A stretch of DNA of 11,333 nt from Oscillibacter sp. (GTDB taxonomy: Bacteria > Bacillota > Clostridia > Oscillospirales > Oscillospiraceae), in contig JAFOCY010000229.1 of the NCBI GenBank assembly GCA_017380995.1, forward strand, positions 1-11,333, written 5' to 3'. The number at the start of each line of letters is the position of its first letter. The first letter of the stretch is position 1. The translations under genes were made by a program, and so were the position numbers. The notes beneath the pieces are model-generated. The model did not search any database and was not told the origin of the DNA. It saw nothing but the letters and a program-made list of their open reading frames with translations. Shown here piece after piece: positions 6,404 through 11,333 of the stretch.

Positions 6404-7471
6404 ATGGATCAGATCACGCAGGTCACCCATATCGATAATGTGAAGCTGACGGAGGACAAAAAGGCCGTTGTTTTCATCGACCAGACCCAGCTCCCCAACC
6501 GCACTGTGTACCTCACCGCCGACACCGAAGAGGACTGCTTTGACGCCATCTTGAAGCTGAAGGTCCGGGGCGCCCCCTGCATCGGCATCTTCGCCGGCTA
6601 CGCCATGTATGTGCTGTGCCAGAAGTATCAGGACAAGCCCTATGCCGAGTTTGCCGCCGAGTATAAGCGCCAGTCCGCTTATTTGAATTCCTCTCGCCCC
6701 ACCGCTGTGAACCTGAGCTGGGCGCTCAAACGGATGGAGAAGATCGTGGAGGAGAGCAGTGAAGTGCCTGTGGGCGAGATCGTGGAGAAGCTGGGCCGGG
6801 AGTGCGTGGCCATCCACGAGGAAGACATTGCCATGTGCCGCAAAATCAGCGAGTATGGCCTGAGCCTCATCAAGGAAGGCGACGGCATCCTTACCCACTG
6901 CAACGCAGGCCCCCTGGCTACCTCCCGCTACGGCACCGCCCTTGGCCCCATGTTCCTGGGCAAGGAGAAGGGCATGAACTTCCGGGTGTTTGCCGATGAG
7001 ACCCGCCCCCTGCTCCAGGGCGCCCGCCTTACAAGCTATGAGCTGCAGAAGGCCGGCATCGACGTGACTCTCATCTGCGACAATATGGCTTCCATCGTCA
7101 TGCGCAACGGCTGGATCCAGGCCTGCTTTGTGGGCTGCGACCGCATCGCCGCCAACGGCGACTTTGCCAACAAGATCGGCACCTCCGGCGTTGCCATCCT
7201 GGCAAAGCACTACGGTATCCCCGTTTACACTTTGGGCCCCTCCTCCACCATCGATATGAACTGCCCCGACGGCGAGCACATCGAGATCGAGCTGCGGGAT
7301 CCCAACGAGATCAAAGAGAAGTTCTACGCCGAGCCCATGGCCCTCAAGGAAGTCAAGTGCTACAATCCTGCCTTTGACGTTACCGACCATGAGCTGCTTG
7401 CCGGCATCGTCACTGAGAAGGGCATTGTTCGTCCGCCCTTTGATGTGAACCTGAAGAAGCTGTTCGGCTAA
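6404..7471 (+). CDS. mtnA: MtnA-family aldose-1-phosphate isomerase (S-methyl-5-thioribose-1-phosphate or 5-deoxyribose-1-phosphate isomerase)
   Basis: Converts a 5-modified ribose-1-phosphate to the ribulose-1-phosphate in methionine salvage (MtnA) or 5-deoxyribose disposal (DrdI). The 355-residue product has the family hallmarks: KVRGAP with [11 protein letters not shown] in the N-terminal half, [10 protein letters not shown] with the catalytic cysteine C166, [23 protein letters not shown], and [17 protein letters not shown] with the catalytic aspartate D246. Length and residues match active MtnA rather than the related eIF2B subunits. The ribosome binding site AAGGAG (6391-6396) overlaps the aldolase stop codon, so the two are tightly coupled. 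No other methionine-salvage gene (mtnB, mtnC, mtnD, mtnK, mtnW) is present in the window. With an aldolase and a phosphorylase alongside, a DHAP-shunt role is more likely than the full methionine cycle. Archaeal-type ribose-1,5-bisphosphate isomerase is a related alternative. Confidence 0.87.
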   Translation: MDQITQVTHIDNVKLTEDKKAVVFIDQTQLPNRTVYLTADTEEDCFDAILKLKVRGAPCIGIFAGYAMYVLCQKYQDKPYAEFAAEYKRQSAYLNSSRPTAVNLSWALKRMEKIVEESSEVPVGEIVEKLGRECVAIHEEDIAMCRKISEYGLSLIKEGDGILTHCNAGPLATSRYGTALGPMFLGKEKGMNFRVFADETRPLLQGARLTSYELQKAGIDVTLICDNMASIVMRNGWIQACFVGCDRIAANGDFANKIGTSGVAILAKHYGIPVYTLGPSSTIDMNCPDGEHIEIELRDPNEIKEKFYAEPMALKEVKCYNPAFDVTDHELLAGIVTEKGIVRPPFDVNLKKLFG

Positions 7472-7556
7472 GCCCTATTTCCATTGTTTTATAGCCTCTC
7501 CAAGGGCTGTAAATAAATTTCAGGAAGATCCAAATTAAAAAAAAGGAGTTTCACAA
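7472..7556 (+). other. Operon-internal gap with weak hairpin
   Basis: This 85-base AT-rich gap precedes the lipoprotein gene. AGCCCT (7471-7476) and AGGGCT (7503-7508) are inverted, with an alternative shorter AGCC/GGCT stem, followed by GTAAATAAATTT. It is too weak to call a terminator. TTGTTT (7484-7489) with TGTAAA at 7508 could be a poor internal promoter. An additional transcript start here would suit the usually high expression of a binding protein, but the sequence does not prove it. Confidence 0.25.
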
Positions 7557-8723
7557 ATGAAAAAGCTTTTCGCAACCATCCTGGCTGTGGCAATGACTCT
7601 GTCCCTGGCCGCCTGCGGCGCCAAGAAGGAAGAGGCCCCTGCCGCTTCCTCCGCTCCCGCTGCTTCCTCCGCCCCCGCCGCTTCCTCCACCGAGGAGTCT
7701 ACCGGCATGAAGATCTGCATCATCACCTCCTCCGGTATTGATGACGGTTCCTTCAACCAGAACTGCTACAAGGGCATCCTGGACTTCGTTGCCGACCACC
7801 CCGACTGCACCGTGCAGGACATCAAGGAGCCTGACTACAACGAGCTGGTTCCCACTGTTGACCGTCTGGCCGGCGATTATGACGCCTTCGTTCTGCCCGG
7901 CTTCAACTTCACCGCCATCGGCGACATCGCTATGAACAACCCCGACAAGTACTTCCTGGTGGTCGACTCCACCATCACCGACTCCCAGGGTAACGCTGTG
8001 ACTCTGGACAACGTTTACACCATGACCTTCTCCGAGCAGGAGGGTGGCTTCTTTGCCGGCATGGCCGCTGCTTTCTCCACTCAGACCGGTAAGGTTGCTG
8101 TTGTCAACGCCATGGCTTATCCCTCCAACGTCAACTACCAGTTCGGCTTCATGTCCGGCGTCAACTATGCCAACAAGCACTATGGCACCACTGCTGAGTA
8201 CGTTGAGCTGCCCTCCTATGCCGGTGTTGATCTGACTGGCGCCAACGTTGGCGGCAACTACACCGGTGACTTCGCTGACGAGGCTACCGGCAAGGTCGTG
8301 GGCGAGGCTCTGATCGCTGAGGGCTGCGACATCATCTTCAGCGCCGCCGGCGCTTCCGGCAACGGCGCTTGGACCGCTGCCAAGGAGACCTCCAACGTTA
8401 TGATGATCGGCTGCGACGTTGACCAGTATGACCTGGGCGTTGCCGGTGACCGCAACGTGGTGCTGACCTCCACCCTGAAGGTCATGGACGTCAACGTGAC
8501 CCGTCAGCTCACTGAGATCTACAACGGCACCTTCCAGGGCCAGGACGCTATGCTGGGCGCCGACAGCGATTCTTCCAGCTACGTTTCCGCCGAGGGCCGT
8601 CAGCAGCTGAGCGAGGAAGCTCTGACTGCCATGGCTGAGTGCTATGAGCTGGTCAAGAACGGCACCATCGTTCCCGCTTCCAACTTCAACGGCCACACCC
8701 CCACCAACTTCCCCGGCCTGTAA
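7557..8723 (+). CDS. BMP-family nucleoside-binding lipoprotein of ABC importer
   Basis: Extracellular substrate-binding lipoprotein of the Bmp/PnrA (TmpC)/NupN family, which delivers nucleosides to an ABC permease. The 388-residue product has a lipoprotein signal: basic MKK, hydrophobic core to residue 18, and lipobox LAAC with acylated C20. A flexible Ala/Ser/Pro linker with three PAASS(A/T) repeats (28-45) follows. The periplasmic-binding-like domain begins at about residue 51. It shows IDDGSFNQ at 61-68 (family ligand motif D-x-SFN) and then EQEGGFFAGMAAAF followed by TGKVAVVN. The ribosome binding site AAGGAG lies eight bases upstream. Codons such as GCT, GTT and CGT are more frequent than in neighbours, a sign of high expression. 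The cognate ATPase and permease genes lie just downstream after the phosphorylase gene. Ligand identity is not readable; neighbours suggest a purine nucleoside. Confidence 0.9.
   Translation: MKKLFATILAVAMTLSLAACGAKKEEAPAASSAPAASSAPAASSTEESTGMKICIITSSGIDDGSFNQNCYKGILDFVADHPDCTVQDIKEPDYNELVPTVDRLAGDYDAFVLPGFNFTAIGDIAMNNPDKYFLVVDSTITDSQGNAVTLDNVYTMTFSEQEGGFFAGMAAAFSTQTGKVAVVNAMAYPSNVNYQFGFMSGVNYANKHYGTTAEYVELPSYAGVDLTGANVGGNYTGDFADEATGKVVGEALIAEGCDIIFSAAGASGNGAWTAAKETSNVMMIGCDVDQYDLGVAGDRNVVLTSTLKVMDVNVTRQLTEIYNGTFQGQDAMLGADSDSSSYVSAEGRQQLSEEALTAMAECYELVKNGTIVPASNFNGHTPTNFPGL
7638..7691 (+). repeat. Three tandem 18-bp repeats encoding the PAASSA linker
   Basis: Three direct 18-bp units (7638-7655, 7656-7673, 7674-7691) differ only at a few, mostly synonymous, positions and encode PAASSA, PAASSA, PAASST. 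They form the spacer between the lipid anchor and the binding domain. Such units can expand or contract without breaking the frame. Confidence 0.8.
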
Positions 8724-8752
8724 TCCACTTTCCGAACACGAGGTAATTGGTC

Positions 8753-9481
8753 ATGAAAGAATCCATTTCTGCCAGCATCCGTCTTCCTGAGGGTGCTGAG
8801 ATCGCCAAAGTGGTGCTGATGCCCGGCGATCCCCTGCGTGCCAAGCACGTGGCGGAGAAGTACCTGGAAAATCCCGTGTGCTTCAATACCGTGCGCAATA
8901 TGCTGGGATACACCGGCACCTATAAGGGCCGTAAGATCTCCGTTATGGGCAGCGGTATGGGCATCCCCTCCATCGGCCTCTATGCCACTGAGCTCTATAA
9001 CCAGTTTGACGTCAACGCCATCATCCGCATCGGCTCCGCCGGCGGTCTGTGCGACGCCGTGAAGCTTCGTGACGTGGTCATTGCCATGGGCGCTTCTTCC
9101 AACTCCGCATACAACGCTTCTTACGATATGCCCGGCTACCTTGCTCCCGTTGCTGACTACGGGATGCTTGCCAATGCCGCCGAGGCTGCCAAGAAGCTGG
9201 GCGTGAACGCAGTGGTGGGCAAGGTTTTCACCTCTGACCACTTCTATAACCCCTCTGCCGGATGCAACGAGAAGCTCCGTGACCTGGGCCACCTGGCGGT
9301 GGAAATGGAGGTCGCCGGCCTTTACTGGACGGCTGCCGGCTGCGGCAAGAAGGCCCTGGGCATTCTGACCATCTCCGACCACCTCTTCACCGGTGAGTTC
9401 CTCAGTGCGGAGGACCGCCAGAACTCCTTCCATGACATGATGGAAGTGGCTCTGGAGACTGCCTGGCACGAGGCAGAATAA
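8753..9481 (+). CDS. deoD: DeoD-type (hexameric) purine nucleoside phosphorylase
   Basis: Phosphorolytic enzyme converting a purine nucleoside and phosphate to base and ribose-1-phosphate. The 242-residue product matches the family in length. By motif alignment with E. coli DeoD, phosphate ligands R29, R48, R92 and S95 correspond to R24, R43, R87 and S90. E186 in VEMEVAG matches ribose-binding E181, and D209 and R222 match the catalytic D204 and R217. The N-terminus differs: there is no histidine before residue 32, whereas E. coli H4 contacts the ribose 5'-OH of the neighbouring active site, and about five residues are inserted before LMPGDPLRAK. The ATG at 8753 follows GAGGT by eight bases; a TTG six bases earlier is less likely. 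It lies 29 bases after the lipoprotein gene. A 5'-methylthioadenosine or 5'-deoxyadenosine phosphorylase activity would fit the aldolase and isomerase genes upstream. Confidence 0.9.
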   Translation: MKESISASIRLPEGAEIAKVVLMPGDPLRAKHVAEKYLENPVCFNTVRNMLGYTGTYKGRKISVMGSGMGIPSIGLYATELYNQFDVNAIIRIGSAGGLCDAVKLRDVVIAMGASSNSAYNASYDMPGYLAPVADYGMLANAAEAAKKLGVNAVVGKVFTSDHFYNPSAGCNEKLRDLGHLAVEMEVAGLYWTAAGCGKKALGILTISDHLFTGEFLSAEDRQNSFHDMMEVALETAWHEAE

Positions 9482-9530
9482 GAGTACTCCCCTACCCTCC
9501 CTGCGCCTTTACGGCGCGGGGAGGGTACTC
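9482..9530 (+). other. Large GC-rich hairpin after deoD
   Basis: TACCCTCCCTGCGCC (9493-9507) pairs with GGCGCGGGGAGGGTA (9513-9527) in a 15-bp stem with a single G-U pair and the loop TTTAC. Flanking GAGTAC (9482-9487) and GTACTC (9525-9530) give an alternative outer closure. The stem begins eleven bases after the deoD stop. There is no T-run on the plus strand, so it is not a standard terminator. It may attenuate transcription or protect the upstream message from 3' exonucleases; that is inference. Confidence 0.65.
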
Positions 9531-9566
9531 GAGCTATACCCCTGGTTCCAACCGATTTCAGAACTG

Positions 9567-9613
9567 AGGGTGTATCCGAAAGCTGCCGCCCACGCGGTTT
9601 TCGGATACACCCT
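9567..9613. repeat. 47-base near-perfect palindrome (REP/MITE-like candidate)
   Basis: AGGGTGTATCCGAAA (9567-9581) and TTTCGGATACACCCT (9599-9613) are exact 15-base inverted repeats. Wobble-containing pairing continues inward (GCTGC with GCGGT), leaving a 7-base loop and a stem of about 20 bp. It ends seven bases before the ribosome binding site of the ABC ATPase gene and lacks a T-run. Its length and symmetry exceed ordinary operon hairpins and suggest a dispersed REP-like or miniature element, but with one copy in the window this cannot be shown here. Confidence 0.6.
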
Positions 9614-9631
9614 GATACAAAGGGAGATAAC

Positions 9632-11164
9632 ATGGAAGATTATATTGTGGAAATGCGGCATATCACCAAGCGCTTTCCCGGCATCGTCGCCAATGACGAC
9701 GTGACCATCCAGGTAAAGCGCGGCGAGGTATATGCCCTTCTGGGTGAGAACGGCGCCGGCAAGTCCACCCTGATGAGCATGCTCTTTGGCATGTATGAGC
9801 CGGACTCCGGTGAGATCCTCATCAACGGCAAAGCCGTCAAGATGCGCTCCTCCAACGACGCCACCGCCCACTCCATCGGCATGGTGCACCAGCACTTCAA
9901 GCTGGTGGATAACTACACCGTGGCCGAGAACATCGTTCTGGGCATGGAGCCCAAGAAGCGGGCCCTGGGCATTTTCCCCATGGTGGACATGAAAAAGGCC
10001 AACGAGGAGATCGCCGCCCTTTCCAAGCAGTACGGCCTGGAAGTGAATCCTACCGATAAGATCGAAGATATCCAGGTCTCTGTCCGCCAGCGCGTGGAGA
10101 TCCTGAAGATGCTCTACCGCAAGGCAGATATCCTGATTTTCGACGAGCCCACCGCCGTCCTGACCCCCCAGGAGATCGAGTTCCTCCTCAAGATCATTGA
10201 CGGCCTGCGCCAGAGCGGCAAGACCATCATCCTCATCACCCACAAGATCGAGGAGATCCGCCGCATTGCGGACCGCTGCGCCATTTTGCGCCGCGGCAAG
10301 CTCGTTGATGTGCTGGACGTTAAGTCCACTCCCTCTCAGGAGATGGCAAACCTGATGGTGGGCCGTGAGGTGGACTTCCAGGCTCATAAGAGCGAGGGAA
10401 AGTTTAAGGACGTCATCCTGGAGGTGGAGAACCTCACCGTCCAGAACAGCGCCAAGTTCGATGTTGTGAAGGATGTTTCCTTTAAGATTCGCGGCGGCGA
10501 GATCTTCGCCGTGGCCGGTGTTTCCGGCAACGGCCAGACCGAGCTTTCCGACGCCATTTACGGCATGATGAAGGTCCATTCCGGCACGGTGAAGCTTAAC
10601 GGCGTGGACATCACCAACATGGCCATCCGCCAGCGTGCCGAGACCGGTGTATCCTATATCCCCGAGGACCGTCACCACACCGCCCTCTTCCTGGACTTCA
10701 CCCTGGGTGAGAACCTGGCCATCCGCCGCTATTACAAGGAGCCCTATTCCAAGAAGGGTATCCTCAAGTTCGACCAGATCGGCACCAACGCCGATGGGAT
10801 GATCGAGACCTATGATATCCGTTCCGGCCAGGGCCGCAAGACCGTGGTCCGCTCCATGTCCGGCGGCAACCAGCAAAAGGCCATCGTGGGCCGCGAGATC
10901 GAGGAACACTCCGATCTCATCATTTTCGTCCAGCCTACCCGCGGCATGGACATCGGCGCTATCGAAAATATCCACCGTCAGATCCTGGCCGAGCGTGACC
11001 GCGGCGCCGCCATCCTCCTGATCTCCCTGGAGCTGGACGAGATCATGGAGCTGGCAGATACCATCGGCGTCATCTATAACGGCCAGATGCTGAAGATCGC
11101 GCCGGCAGACACCATGACCAGCATGGATGTGGGCCGGTACATGATGGGAGTGAAGGACGCATGA
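9632..11164 (+). CDS. ABC transporter ATP-binding protein for nucleoside uptake (RbsA/NupO-like double ATPase)
   Basis: Cytoplasmic energy-coupling subunit of a BMP-type nucleoside importer, 510 residues with two fused ATPase domains. The first has Walker A GENGAGKST at 38-46, a Q-loop near VHQHFKLVDNYTVAEN, a divergent signature QVSVRQ at 148-153, and Walker B ILIFDEPTAVLTP with D171 and E172. The second, from about residue 256, has GVSGNGQTEL at 296-305 in place of a normal Walker A (no GKS/T), the intact signature SMSGGNQQK at 408-416, and FVQPTRGMDIGAIE. One degenerate site is usual for this sugar/nucleoside subfamily. The ribosome binding site AGGGAG ends five bases before the start. The stop overlaps the permease start by four bases (ATGA), showing translational coupling. 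Sugar-type RbsA/MglA is the alternative, but the BMP lipoprotein in the operon favours nucleosides. Confidence 0.92.
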   Translation: MEDYIVEMRHITKRFPGIVANDDVTIQVKRGEVYALLGENGAGKSTLMSMLFGMYEPDSGEILINGKAVKMRSSNDATAHSIGMVHQHFKLVDNYTVAENIVLGMEPKKRALGIFPMVDMKKANEEIAALSKQYGLEVNPTDKIEDIQVSVRQRVEILKMLYRKADILIFDEPTAVLTPQEIEFLLKIIDGLRQSGKTIILITHKIEEIRRIADRCAILRRGKLVDVLDVKSTPSQEMANLMVGREVDFQAHKSEGKFKDVILEVENLTVQNSAKFDVVKDVSFKIRGGEIFAVAGVSGNGQTELSDAIYGMMKVHSGTVKLNGVDITNMAIRQRAETGVSYIPEDRHHTALFLDFTLGENLAIRRYYKEPYSKKGILKFDQIGTNADGMIETYDIRSGQGRKTVVRSMSGGNQQKAIVGREIEEHSDLIIFVQPTRGMDIGAIENIHRQILAERDRGAAILLISLELDEIMELADTIGVIYNGQMLKIAPADTMTSMDVGRYMMGVKDA

Positions 11165-11333
11165 AAAATAAACAGCTGAAAAAGAGCCGCCTGGCGGCCC
11201 TCCTGACCCATGAAAAATGGGGCGGCATCGCCGTGCCCGGCCTTGCCATCGTCCTGGCCCTCATCACCGCAAGTATCCTGCTGGTGGTCATGGGCAAGAA
11301 CCCCATCACCGCTTTTGCCAGCTTCCTGCAGGG
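11161..11333 (+). CDS. ABC transporter permease of the nucleoside importer, N-terminal fragment
   Basis: Only the first 57 codons are in the window. The product begins with a basic cytoplasmic stretch (MKNKQLKKSRLAALL). A hydrophobic helix follows at about residues 22-45, ending in VVMGKNPITAF, the GKNP pattern typical of NupP/YufP-type permeases (Pfam BPD_transp_2). Its ATG overlaps the ATPase stop codon as ATGA. A second permease gene (NupQ-like) would be expected beyond the edge, but that is a prediction from the family layout. Confidence 0.85.
   Translation, partial: MKNKQLKKSRLAALLTHEKWGGIAVPGLAIVLALITASILLVVMGKNPITAFASFLQ

Noticed and set aside
5693..7390. 565-codon minus-strand open frame opposite the aldolase and isomerase genes
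   Set aside because: It spans two recognised genes and their gap, and its product resembles no family; it is an antisense shadow.
9509..10975. 488-codon minus-strand open frame opposite the ABC ATPase gene
   Set aside because: Its composition mirrors the antisense of a well-conserved ATPase; there is no independent evidence for a gene.
1..11333. CRISPR array, tRNA, rRNA, insertion sequence or phage genes
   Set aside because: No spaced direct repeats, cloverleaf-like sequence, transposase/integrase motifs or phage proteins were seen on either strand.

Overview
The window reads as a chromosomal segment of a spore-forming, fairly G+C-rich member of the Clostridia, probably Oscillospiraceae-like (Flavonifractor, Oscillibacter, Lawsonibacter type). 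This placement is an inference. It rests on a SpoVT sporulation regulator, a type III glutamine synthetase, strong AGGAGG-type ribosome binding sites, GC-rich third codon positions and AT-rich intergenic promoters. I see no rRNA, tRNA, CRISPR array, transposase or phage gene.

Left part (1-2428, minus strand): a type III glutamine synthetase (glnN) whose 3' end lies outside the window, then spoVT with its own terminator and a sigma-G-like promoter. Divergent to spoVT is an NhaC-family Na+/H+ antiporter (2654-3964) with a good sigma-A promoter. A strong, apparently bidirectional terminator separates it from a convergent inosine/uridine-type nucleoside hydrolase (4024-4992, minus). Divergent to that hydrolase is a small DUF985-type cupin (5088-5576).

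Right part (5639 to the end, plus strand): an apparent operon that starts from a sigma-A-type promoter. It encodes a class II (fuculose-phosphate-type) aldolase, an MtnA-family sugar-1-phosphate isomerase, a BMP-family nucleoside-binding lipoprotein, a DeoD-type purine nucleoside phosphorylase, an RbsA/NupO-type double ABC ATPase and the start of the cognate permease, which is cut by the window edge. Two large RNA hairpins sit between the phosphorylase and the ATPase gene.

Taken together, the right half looks like an uptake-and-salvage module for nucleosides, most plausibly 5'-deoxyadenosine and/or 5'-methylthioadenosine. The BMP transporter would import the nucleoside and the phosphorylase would release the base and a (5-modified) ribose-1-phosphate. 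The MtnA-like isomerase would convert that to the ribulose-1-phosphate, and the aldolase would split it to DHAP plus an aldehyde. The last three steps match the known DHAP shunt / 5-deoxyribose salvage logic. The unusual features are their linkage to a dedicated BMP-type nucleoside ABC importer and the use of a DeoD-type phosphorylase that lacks the N-terminal histidine that contacts the ribose 5'-OH in E. coli PNP. The nearby nucleoside hydrolase fits the same nucleoside theme but is transcribed separately.
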